Notes under the pieces: model-generated
What the model was told of the DNA's origin: nothing
The model's database searches: none
The model's input: only the letters and a program-made list of their open reading frames with translations
Part shown: positions 15,638 to 22,727 of the stretch, piece after piece
Position numbering within the stretch: the first letter of the stretch is position 1
How the letters are laid out: every line of letters begins with the position of its first letter
NCBI GenBank assembly: GCA_011525755.1
Contig: WYBS01000078.1
Location: 1-45,290 of the forward strand
Reading direction: 5' to 3'
DNA from: Planctomycetaceae bacterium
Lineage (GTDB): Bacteria > Planctomycetota > PLA2
DNA: 45,290 nt
Program-made: the position numbers and the translations under genes

Positions 15638-16912
15638 CTACGCCTTCTTGAGGATCGTGACGATGTTCTGGCCGCCGAACCCGAACGAGTTGTTCATGGC
15701 GTAACGGATGCTCGCCTTCCGGGGCTCGTTCGGGACGTAGTCGAGGGGGCAATTGGGGTCCTCGAACTCGTAGTTGATCGTCGGCGGCAGCACGCCCTCC
15801 TCGAGAGCGCGGACGCACGCGATCGCCTCCACGGCGCCGGCGGCCGCGATCAGGTGCCCGATCATCGACTTCGTCGAGGAGACCGGCGGCGCCTCGCCCT
15901 TGCCGCCGAAGATGCGCGCGATCGCGCCGCTCTCCATCGCGTCGTTCTGCTGCGTCGACGTGCCGTGGGCGTTGATGTAGCCGATGTCCATCGGCGACAG
16001 GCCCGCGCTCTTCAGCGCGAGGCGCATCGCGAGCTCGACACGCTCGCCCTCGGGCTGCGGGTCCGTGACGCGGTAGCAGTCCGCCGTATTGCCGTAGCCG
16101 ACGACCTCCGCCCGGATCCGCGCGCCGCGGCGTCGCGCATGCTCGTACTCCTCGAGGACGAGCACGCCGCCGCCCTCGCCGAGGATGAAGCCGTCGCGCT
16201 TCCGGTCGAACGGGCGCGACGCGCGGTGCGGCTCGTCGTTCCGCGGCGACAGCGCGCCGAGCGTCGCGTAGCCCGAGAGGCTCATGATGTCGACCTGGCT
16301 GTGCGTGCCGCCGGCGAGGATCGCGTCCGCGTCGCCGCGCCGGATCGCGCTGTAGGCTTCGCCGACCGCGTGGTTGCCTGCGGCGCACGCCGTGATGCAG
16401 ACCCAGTTCGGGCCGCGGGCGCCGACGGCCCGCGCGACGTGCGTGCCCGCCTGGTAGTACTCCTCCTGCTCGCGACGCTGCGGGGAGAAGTCGTGCGGCA
16501 GCGCCTTCGAGAACGCGGCGTAGTCGAAGGGCCCCTTCGCCGCCATCGCCGCCTTGCACGCCTCGACGAGCCGCTCGACCTCGGAGATGCCCTTGCCCGA
16601 GCCGATGAAGACGCCCACGCGCTCGGGATCGGCGCGGGAACCGGCGAGCCCGGAATCCGTCCACGCCTCGCGCGCCGCGACGAGCGCGAAGCGCGCGTGG
16701 ATGCCGAGCTCCGGGAACGCCTCGTCCTCGGGGACGCGCGGCAGCGGCTCGATCTCGCCCGCGATCTGCACGCTCATCGTCGAGGCGTCGAAGCGCGTGA
16801 TGCGCCGGACGCCCGACTCCCCCTTGAGCATCGCGTCCCAGTTGCGGGCGACGCCCTGGCCGAGCGGCGTGACCATCCCGAGGCCGGTGACGACGACGCG
16901 ACGCCCGGTCAC
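15638..16912 (-). CDS. Beta-ketoacyl-ACP synthase (FabF family), copy 1
   Basis: A 424-residue thiolase-fold condensing enzyme with GTG start 16912-16910 (VTGRRVVVTGLGMVTPLG). The Cys-His-His triad is present: Cys in VCITACAAGNHA, His in INAHGTSTQQND and His in TKSMIGHLIAAAG, with the C-terminal NNSFGFGGQN loop. It should condense an acyl primer with malonyl-ACP. It has a family insertion with Lys/Arg/Glu-rich residues (FSKALPHDFSPQRREQEEYY) before the active-site Cys. It overlaps the upstream ketosynthase gene by 4 bases. Both paralogues keep the triad, so this is not the classic active/inactive pair of type II polyketide systems. Confidence 0.92.
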   Translation of the reverse strand: MTGRRVVVTGLGMVTPLGQGVARNWDAMLKGESGVRRITRFDASTMSVQIAGEIEPLPRVPEDEAFPELGIHARFALVAAREAWTDSGLAGSRADPERVGVFIGSGKGISEVERLVEACKAAMAAKGPFDYAAFSKALPHDFSPQRREQEEYYQAGTHVARAVGARGPNWVCITACAAGNHAVGEAYSAIRRGDADAILAGGTHSQVDIMSLSGYATLGALSPRNDEPHRASRPFDRKRDGFILGEGGGVLVLEEYEHARRRGARIRAEVVGYGNTADCYRVTDPQPEGERVELAMRLALKSAGLSPMDIGYINAHGTSTQQNDAMESGAIARIFGGKGEAPPVSSTKSMIGHLIAAAGAVEAIACVRALEEGVLPPTINYEFEDPNCPLDYVPNEPRKASIRYAMNNSFGFGGQNIVTILKKA

Positions 16913-18195
16913 CCCACGTACTCCCGGATCACGAGGGACGCGTTCTGCCCCCCGAAGCCGAAGGAGTTGCTGAGCACCGTCCGCACCTTCGCCTCGCGCG
17001 CCGTGTTGGGCACGTAGTCGAGGTCGCACTGCGGATCGGGCGTCTCGAGGTTGATCGTCGGCGGGAGGATGCCGTCGCGGATCGCGAGCACGCTCGCGAC
17101 GGCCTCGAGCGCGCCCGCGGCCCCGATCAGGTGGCCGATCATCGACTTGATCGACGACATCGGCACCTTCGACGCCCTCGGGCCGAAGAGCTTCTTCACC
17201 GCGACGGTCTCGGTCAGGTCGTTCAGGATCGTCGACGTGCCGTGCGCGGAGATGTAGTCGACGTCGTCCGTCGAGACGCGCGCGTCCTTGAGGGCCTCCC
17301 GCATCGAGACGACGGCGCCTCTCCCCTCCGGCTCCGGCTGCGTCACGGCGAACGCGTCGAACGAGCTGCCGTAGCCGACGCACTCGGCGTGGATCGTCGC
17401 GCCGCGCCTCCTCGCGTGCTCCTCCGACTCGAGGACGAGCACGCCCGCGCCCTCGCCGAGCACGAAGCCGTCGCGGGCCCGGTCGAACGGGCGGCTGACG
17501 CGCTCCGGCGGCCGGTCCGATGTGGAGAGCGCGCCGAGCAGCGTGTAGGCGACGAGCGAGAGCGGGTCGATGCGCGAGTCCGCGCCGCCCGCGAGCATCA
17601 CGTCCGCGTCGCCGCGCTCGATGATGCGCATCGCCTCGCCGATCGCCTGCGTGGACGCGCTGCACGCGGTCACGATCGTGTTGTTCGGCCCCTGCGCCTG
17701 GTGGAAGATCGACACGTGCGCCGCCACCATGTTGGGCAGGTGCTTCAGGAGCCAGAGGGGGAAGAGCGTCTTCTGCCCCGCGGTGCCGAAACGCTTCAGG
17801 TCGAAGCGGCCGTTCTCGTCGAGGCTCGCGAGGATCGCCTGCCCCACCTCCTCGACGTCGGTCGGCACGAGCCCCGAGCCCATCACGACGCCGAACCGGG
17901 CCGGCTCCGGGGGGGCCTCGAGGAGCCCCGAGTGCTCCATCGCCATCCGCGACGCGGCGACGCCGAGCCGGATGTTTCTGCCCATCACCTTGAGGGCCTT
18001 CCGGTTCGGGACGAACTTCGCGGGATCGAAGCCCTTCACCTCGCCCGCCACCTGCACCGCGAACCCGGTGGGGTCGAAGCTCTCGATCCGCGCGATGCCG
18101 GACTTCCCCTCGCGCGTGGCCGTCCAGAACGACTCCGCGGTGCTCCCGTTGGGCGCGAGCGCGCCGAAACCCGTGACGACGATGCGCCTTCTCAT
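16909..18195 (-). CDS. Beta-ketoacyl-ACP synthase (FabF family), copy 2
   Basis: A 428-residue condensing enzyme starting at ATG 18195-18193 (MRRRIVVTGFGALAPNG). The active-site Cys is in IVTACSASTQA, the histidines are in ISAHGTSTILND and IKSMIGHLIGAAG, and the C-terminus has SNSFGFGGQN. It diverges clearly from its neighbour copy, sharing mainly the conserved motifs, so the pair is an old duplication or two specialised enzymes rather than a recent tandem copy. Start and stop both overlap neighbours by 4 bases, so the two ketosynthases and the hotdog protein are made together. Confidence 0.92.
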   Translation of the reverse strand: MRRRIVVTGFGALAPNGSTAESFWTATREGKSGIARIESFDPTGFAVQVAGEVKGFDPAKFVPNRKALKVMGRNIRLGVAASRMAMEHSGLLEAPPEPARFGVVMGSGLVPTDVEEVGQAILASLDENGRFDLKRFGTAGQKTLFPLWLLKHLPNMVAAHVSIFHQAQGPNNTIVTACSASTQAIGEAMRIIERGDADVMLAGGADSRIDPLSLVAYTLLGALSTSDRPPERVSRPFDRARDGFVLGEGAGVLVLESEEHARRRGATIHAECVGYGSSFDAFAVTQPEPEGRGAVVSMREALKDARVSTDDVDYISAHGTSTILNDLTETVAVKKLFGPRASKVPMSSIKSMIGHLIGAAGALEAVASVLAIRDGILPPTINLETPDPQCDLDYVPNTAREAKVRTVLSNSFGFGGQNASLVIREYVG

Positions 18196-18647
18196 TGCCC
18201 GTCCCAGGGGATGCCGAGCGACTGCCAGAGGAGGCGCCGCTGCTCGCGGGCCGCGGGGCTCTCCTTCGGGGTCAGGGCCTCGGGCAGGTAGATGATCATG
18301 AACTCCGCCTCTCCGACGACTCTACCGTCGACGCGAGCGACGCCGCGGCACATCGTCCCCTCGGGGCGAGACAGGATCGCCTCCACCTCGCACACGATCC
18401 GGTCGCCCGGCCGCGCCGCGGCGGGGAACCGCGCGCGCTCGACCTTGCCGAGCATCGTGCGGGTCCCGGGCGCCGCGACGAGGCGCGCCACCGTGCCTCC
18501 CGTCTGCAGGATCGTCTCGAGGACGAGCGTCGGAGGGTACTCGTCCGCCTCGCCGAAGAACCCCTCGCCCGCCGTGACGCACTTCACGGACTTCGCGCGG
18601 CGACCCGCCTCCAGCTCCAGGAAGCGGTCGACGAGCACGTACTTCAT
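18192..18647 (-). CDS. FabZ-like hotdog protein lacking the catalytic histidine
   Basis: A 151-residue single hotdog domain aligned by eye to the dehydratase at 19066-19479. Both begin V(F/L)(I/V)DR(V/F)LE.EAG. Where the active enzyme has DHFPGMPVLPGAMILEG, this one has GEADEYPPTLVLETILQTGG: the His-containing loop is lost, while the helix Glu is kept. FabZ needs both His and Glu/Asp, so this protein is probably not a canonical dehydratase. It may be a structural partner of the active subunit, a thioesterase-like variant or an acyl-binding protein. It lies 9 bases after the acyl carrier protein stop and overlaps the ketosynthase by 4 bases. Confidence 0.8.
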   Translation of the reverse strand: MKYVLVDRFLELEAGRRAKSVKCVTAGEGFFGEADEYPPTLVLETILQTGGTVARLVAAPGTRTMLGKVERARFPAAARPGDRIVCEVEAILSRPEGTMCRGVARVDGRVVGEAEFMIIYLPEALTPKESPAAREQRRLLWQSLGIPWDGQ

Positions 18648-18656
18648 GCCCTGCCG

Positions 18657-19043
18657 TCAGGAGGAGGCGAGCTTCGTCTTCACGTAGTTGACGAGCAGGC
18701 CGACGGTGAAGAGGTCGGGCACGCGCGTCACGCGCGGGTCCTTCCGGAACGTCGCGAGATCCGCGAAGGGGAGCTTCTCCTCGAGGAACTGCAGGCCCTT
18801 CTCGGTGACGACGCCGTTCTTCACGAGCTCCTCGTCCTGGAAGATCTTCTGCGGGAAGAGCTCGTCCTTGTCGATCGAGATCCCGAAGGCCTTCTCGAGC
18901 TGGAACGTGATGTCGAGATAGTCGATCGACTCCGCCTCGAGGTCGCTCTGCAGCTTCTTGTCGACCTGCACCTCGTCCTCATCGCGGCCGAGGGCCGTCG
19001 CCACGCACTGGCGTACCTTCGAAACGATCTCCTGCTCGTCCAT
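18657..19043 (-). CDS. Acyl carrier protein with a long insertion
   Basis: A 128-residue carrier protein starting at ATG 19043-19041, with GGGAG ahead of the start as a likely ribosome-binding site. Helix I and loop (VSKVRQCVATALGRDEDEVQ) lead to the phosphopantetheine site LEAESIDYLDI; the attachment Ser is residue 39. Canonical ACPs are about 80 residues. Here about 45 extra residues (LFPQKIFQDEELVKNGV to RKDPRVTRVPD) separate the FGISI segment from the last helix (DLFTVGLLVNYVKTKL). A frame extending to 19091 adds 16 unconserved residues. It sits between two hotdog genes and ahead of two ketosynthases, so it probably serves that dedicated pathway rather than housekeeping fatty-acid synthesis. 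Confidence 0.88.
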   Translation of the reverse strand: MDEQEIVSKVRQCVATALGRDEDEVQVDKKLQSDLEAESIDYLDITFQLEKAFGISIDKDELFPQKIFQDEELVKNGVVTEKGLQFLEEKLPFADLATFRKDPRVTRVPDLFTVGLLVNYVKTKLASS

Positions 19044-19065
19044 GGAAGGGCTCCCGCAAAAGACG

Positions 19066-19479
19066 TTAAGCGCGCGGGATGCCCGCGTCAACTTCAGCGG
19101 ACGCGCGGGGACGGACGGCGAAGCGGAGCCGGCCGACCCCCTCCTCGCCTGTGTACGCGCGGCCCCGGAACCACACCGCGCCGTCCTCCTCCTTCTCCCG
19201 GTCCACCTCGAGGCGAACGACCTCTCCCGGCACCACGAACCGGTTGAAGCGCATCTGGGCCACTTCCGCGAGCACCCAGAGGTCGTCGCCGCCGGGTTTC
19301 GCGGCGAGGCACCGCCGGGCCGCCTGGACGAACCCCTCGAGGATCATCGCCCCCGGCAGCACCGGCATGCCGGGGAAGTGGTCCCGGAAGAACTCCTCGT
19401 TGAAGGCGAGCGCCTTGAGCGCGACGACGCGCTCGCCCGCCTCGCACTCGAGCACCCGGTCGATGAACACGAAGGCCAT
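19066..19479 (-). CDS. 3-hydroxyacyl-ACP dehydratase, FabZ type
   Basis: A 137-residue hotdog protein, first gene of the acyl-chain cluster. The catalytic loop and helix are intact: FFRDHFPGMPVLPGAMILEGFVQAA, with the His of HFPG and the Glu of ILEG. FabZ removes water from 3-hydroxyacyl-ACP to give trans-2-enoyl-ACP. The carrier protein follows after 22 bases. No ketoreductase or enoyl reductase gene is adjacent, so reduction must come from enzymes elsewhere. The 139-base gap upstream contains GC-rich inverted repeats but no -10 I would trust. Confidence 0.88.
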   Translation of the reverse strand: MAFVFIDRVLECEAGERVVALKALAFNEEFFRDHFPGMPVLPGAMILEGFVQAARRCLAAKPGGDDLWVLAEVAQMRFNRFVVPGEVVRLEVDREKEEDGAVWFRGRAYTGEEGVGRLRFAVRPRASAEVDAGIPRA

Positions 19480-19618
19480 GTGGAGAGCCCCGATCCTTCA
19501 CGGAGCGCGCGGCCCCAGGTCCCGCCCGGGCCCCCGCCCGGGCCACCCGGACGGCAGCCTGACCCCGTCGAAACCGATCCCGCGCGCGCGAGGCTCTGGG
19601 GCCCCATCGGCGCGGGAA

Positions 19619-20839
19619 CTAGAGGTGGACGTTCTTTACGCAGCGGAACCCGATCGCCTCGCACTTGTCCTTCGGGTGTGCCTCGAGGCGGTAGTAGGCG
19701 TGGAGGTACTCGACGGGGTCGTTGTAGCTCCCGCCGCGCACGACATGGAACTCGCCGTCCTTCTTGTACCGGCTCGAGGTCCACTCCCACACGTTGCCGC
19801 ACATGTCCTCGGCCCCGAAGGGCGAGACGTTCCGCGCCCAGCTCCCGACCGCCCTCGGGGCGCCGCTCTCGGGATCCTGCCCGAAGGCGGCGTCCGACGC
19901 GCCCGGAGGGTCGTTGCCCCACGGGTACGTCCGCCCGTCGGTGCCCCGCGCGGCCTTCTCCCACTGCTGCTCCGTCGGGAGCTCCTTGCCCGCCCAGCGG
20001 GCGAACTGCGCGGCGTCGGCATAGGAGATGCCGGTCACCGGCTGGTCCGGCTGGCTGAGGCGCGGATCCTCCGCGTAGCGCGGCGGGCGGTACCCCGTCT
20101 CGCGCACGAACCGCTGGTACTCCGCGTTCGTGACCGGGTTCTTGTCGATGTAGAACATGTCGAGGAAGACCTCCTGGCCATCCGGCCCGTAGAGGAAGCT
20201 TCCCGCCGGCACGAGAACCATGCCGGCCACGACCGGCAGGTCCGCGATGATCGCCTCGCGCGCCTCGCGCCGGGCGTCCTTGTCCTGCGTCGCGACCGCC
20301 GCCTCCTGCACCTCCCCCTCCGCCACGGCGATCGCCGCGGGGGCGGGAGCGGGCTCCGGCGCGGCCGGAGGGACCTGCACGGGCTCGGCTTCCGCGGGCG
20401 GCGGCGCGGCCGCGGGGATCTCCACGACCGGCTCCGGAGGAGGCGGAGGCGGAGGCGCCTGCTCCTCCTGGTAGCGCCGGATGTCGTCGAGCCGGTCCTC
20501 GACCGCGGGCCAGTCGGTCTCCTGGGAGACCCGGCGGTAGAACTCGAGGATCTTCCGCGCCCGCTCGAACAGCTCGGCCTGCTGCTCCGGGTGCTCGAAC
20601 GCCCGCTCGAAGAGCAGGATGCCGAGGTAGATCTGGTCCGGGCTGTTCCGGTTCCCGATCTCCGAATAGAAGGCGTCCAGCACGCGGATCGCCTCGTCCT
20701 CGTCGATGGAATGGTCGTAATGGTCCGACCCATCGATGTGTCGGGCCCAAACGTATTCCTGGATCCGCTTGATCTGGTCCTTCACGCGGCTCTGAGGGGG
20801 GAGCGTTGCCGCTCCGCTGGTCATCTCCCGTTGTTCCAT
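19619..20839 (-). CDS. SUMF1/FGE-domain protein with helical N-terminus
   Basis: A 406-residue protein. Residues 1-127 are alpha-helical and charged (KDQIKRIQEYVWARH, LGILLFERAFEHPEQQAELFERARKILEFYRRV). A Pro/Ala/Glu-rich linker covers about 128-185. The C-terminal domain from about 190 is a formylglycine-generating-enzyme (sulfatase-modifying factor) fold, with MVLVPAGSFLYGPDG, KNPVTNAEYQRFVRETGYRPP, LPTEQQWEKAARGTDGRTYPWGN, DMCGNVWEWTSSRY, RGGSYN and AIGFRCVKN. Many proteins with this fold are not oxidases but ligand-binding or regulatory modules; the C-terminal redox cysteine pair of true FGE is not obvious. There is no signal peptide. The start at 20839 follows a TATAAT hexamer at 20882-20887. 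Confidence 0.85.
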   Translation of the reverse strand: MEQREMTSGAATLPPQSRVKDQIKRIQEYVWARHIDGSDHYDHSIDEDEAIRVLDAFYSEIGNRNSPDQIYLGILLFERAFEHPEQQAELFERARKILEFYRRVSQETDWPAVEDRLDDIRRYQEEQAPPPPPPPEPVVEIPAAAPPPAEAEPVQVPPAAPEPAPAPAAIAVAEGEVQEAAVATQDKDARREAREAIIADLPVVAGMVLVPAGSFLYGPDGQEVFLDMFYIDKNPVTNAEYQRFVRETGYRPPRYAEDPRLSQPDQPVTGISYADAAQFARWAGKELPTEQQWEKAARGTDGRTYPWGNDPPGASDAAFGQDPESGAPRAVGSWARNVSPFGAEDMCGNVWEWTSSRYKKDGEFHVVRGGSYNDPVEYLHAYYRLEAHPKDKCEAIGFRCVKNVHL

Positions 20840-20881
20840 GGTCCCAATGCGCGGGCAACGCCCCCGCGCTGGAAACCCTCG

Positions 20882-20887
20882 ATTATA
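20882..20887 (-). promoter_or_regulatory. Perfect -10 element TATAAT for the SUMF1-domain gene
   Basis: A consensus TATAAT on the minus strand, 42 bases before the ATG at 20839, giving a leader of about 35 bases. No good -35 is found at 16-18 bases. The rest of the 253-base divergent gap holds the opposite promoter (21030-21058) and one copy of the bipartite motif at 20930. Confidence 0.5.
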
Positions 20888-21029
20888 GGCTGAACACCAA
20901 AAACAGGCCAGCCCATCCGGAAATCCGCCCGTAACCCCGTGGTCCGACCGGAATTGCGACGCGTGCCGCCGGTCGCCCCGGCCCGCCCCCGCCCCGCGCG
21001 CGCGAACGCGGGTTCGCGCCGGTCGCCCT

Positions 21030-21058
21030 TTGCGAACCCTGCACGGCCGGCCTAGAAT
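21030..21058 (+). promoter_or_regulatory. Promoter for the acyl-CoA dehydrogenase operon
   Basis: TTGCGA (21030-21035, 4 of 6) and TAGAAT (21053-21058, 5 of 6) are separated by exactly 17 bases. The transcript would start about 27 bases before the TTG start codon, leaving room for the AGAGGGG ribosome-binding site at 21081-21087. Confidence 0.55.
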
Positions 21059-21092
21059 CCGTGGTTTCCCCCGTGAAGAAAGAGGGGCACCT

Positions 21093-22292
21093 TTGGACGA
21101 GCTTCTCTCCAGACAGAACCTGCAGTGGCGGGATCGCGCCCGCGCCGTGGCGCGCGAGGTGGTACTGCCCCGCGCGTGGAAGTACGACCGGCTCCAGGAG
21201 TACCCCTGGGACATCAAGGAGGCGTTGGCCTCGGCCGGCCTGATGAAAGTCTGGATCCCCGAGGAATACGGGGGGGCCGGGGGGGGAGTCCTCGATCTCT
21301 GCGTCGTGGTCGAGGAGCTCTCGCGCTGCTGCGGCGGCACGGGCGTCCTCTTCGCGGTCAACGCGCTCGGCTCGTTCCCCATCCTCCTCGCGGGAACGGA
21401 AGAGCAGAAGCGCAAGTACCTGCCGGGCATCGCCCGCGGCGAGACGCTGATCGCGTTCGGCCTCTCCGAGAAGGGCGCCGGCTCCGACGCGGGCGGGCTC
21501 TCCTGCCGCGCCGAGCCGGACGGCAAGTACTACGTCCTCAACGGCTCCAAGAAGTGGAACACGAACGGCCCCGCCGCCCATTTGAACACTGTCTTCGCCG
21601 TCACGGACCCGACGAGCAAGAGTCGGCGCGTCTCCGGTTTCCTCCTGGAGCGCGACATGCCCGGCTACCGCGTCGGCTACGTCGAGGACAAGATGGGCAT
21701 CCGCTGCGTGCCGGTCGGCGAGCTCGAGCTCGAGAACTGCCGCGTGCACGAGTCGCAGCTGCTCGGCGGCAAGCCCGGCCTCGGCTTCAAGCACGCCATG
21801 ATGACGCTCGATCGGGCGCGTCCCGGCGTCGCGGCCCAGGCGGTCGGCCTCGCCCAGGGGGCCCTCGACTTCGCCATGGTCTACGCGCAGCAGCGCCAGC
21901 AGTTCGGCCAGCCCATCTCGTCGTTCCAGATGGTGCAGCAGATGCTCGCGGACATGGCGACCAAGGTGGCGGCGGCGCGCGCGCTCGTGTACGCGGCGGC
22001 GAAGGCGGTGGACGCCGGCTCCGAGTCGCTCACGAAGTACTCGGCGATGTGCAAGCTCTTCGCCACCGATGTCGCGATGGAGGTGACCACGGCCGCCGTG
22101 CAGATCTTCGGCGGGTACGGCTACATGCGCGACTACCCGGTCGAGAAATACATGCGGGACGCCAAGATCACGCAGATCTACGAGGGCACGAACCAGATCC
22201 AGCGCCTCGTGGTCGCGCGCAACCTGATCAAGGAGGCCGGGCATCTCGGCCATCTCGAACGCTTCATCCCCGTCCCGGAGGATCTCCGATGA
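21093..22292 (+). CDS. Acyl-CoA dehydrogenase
   Basis: A 399-residue FAD flavoprotein catalysing alpha,beta-dehydrogenation of an acyl-CoA. I choose TTG 21093: the family N-terminus begins here (LDELLSRQNLQWRDRARAVAREVV) and AGAGGGG lies 5 bases upstream. FAD and substrate motifs include FGLSEKGAGSDAGG, GSKKWNTNG, the C-terminal domain start MMTLDRARPGVAAQAVGLAQGALD, and the IFGGYGYMRDYPVEKYMRDAKI segment. The catalytic Glu is in QIYEGTNQIQR. The stop overlaps the next lipoprotein gene by 4 bases. Chain-length specificity cannot be read; short- or branched-chain enzymes look similar. Confidence 0.95.
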   Translation: MDELLSRQNLQWRDRARAVAREVVLPRAWKYDRLQEYPWDIKEALASAGLMKVWIPEEYGGAGGGVLDLCVVVEELSRCCGGTGVLFAVNALGSFPILLAGTEEQKRKYLPGIARGETLIAFGLSEKGAGSDAGGLSCRAEPDGKYYVLNGSKKWNTNGPAAHLNTVFAVTDPTSKSRRVSGFLLERDMPGYRVGYVEDKMGIRCVPVGELELENCRVHESQLLGGKPGLGFKHAMMTLDRARPGVAAQAVGLAQGALDFAMVYAQQRQQFGQPISSFQMVQQMLADMATKVAAARALVYAAAKAVDAGSESLTKYSAMCKLFATDVAMEVTTAAVQIFGGYGYMRDYPVEKYMRDAKITQIYEGTNQIQRLVVARNLIKEAGHLGHLERFIPVPEDLR

Positions 22293-22717
22293 ACCTCGTG
22301 CGCGTCGCCCCTGCCGCGCTGCTCCTGCTCGTGGCCGCATGCCAGTCCACGCCGCCCGCGAGCACGCCGCTCTCCACCACGATCTTCGAGGACGTCGTCG
22401 CGCCCCGGGGCGCGACGTACCTCACCGCCGACGGGAAGTCCTTCGCGTACCGGCGGCCGACGTTCCGCTGCGGCCGGTTCGCGTTCGACTGGCAGGGCGC
22501 GGAGGCGGACGCCGTCCGCTTCTACAAGGAGCGGATGGCCGCGCCGCCGTACAGCTGGACGTTCGCCGGCGACGAGGGCGCGCAGTCGGGATCGACGCGG
22601 CTGTTCTTCGTGAAGGGCGACGACCGCTGCATCGTCGACATCGACCGCATCCCCAAGCCGGGCGCCGGCATGCAGGACAACCTCGCCATCGTCGTCAGAG
22701 TCAACTACCGCAAATAG
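22289..22717 (+). CDS. Small lipoprotein
   Basis: A 142-residue protein with a lipoprotein signal (MNLVRVAPAALLLLVAAC, lipobox VAAC, Cys 18). The mature part has two Cys (FRCGRFAFDW and DDRCIVDI) and a segment DAVRFYKERMAAPPYSWTFAGDEG, which resembles small lipoproteins with a compact alpha/beta domain. I recognise no named family. ATGA overlap with the acyl-CoA dehydrogenase and 10 bases to the cyclophilin gene place it in one operon with them. Confidence 0.82.
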   Translation: MNLVRVAPAALLLLVAACQSTPPASTPLSTTIFEDVVAPRGATYLTADGKSFAYRRPTFRCGRFAFDWQGAEADAVRFYKERMAAPPYSWTFAGDEGAQSGSTRLFFVKGDDRCIVDIDRIPKPGAGMQDNLAIVVRVNYRK

Positions 22718-22727
22718 GCCATCGCAA

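Noticed and set aside
15699-15704. CGTAAC inside the first ketosynthase gene as another bipartite motif
   Set aside because: No TTTAC-like arm at the right distance, and the bases are dictated by the conserved RYAMNN codons.
16909-18195. Second ketosynthase as an inactive chain-length factor
   Set aside because: The active-site Cys (TACSAS) and both histidines are present, so it should be catalytically competent.
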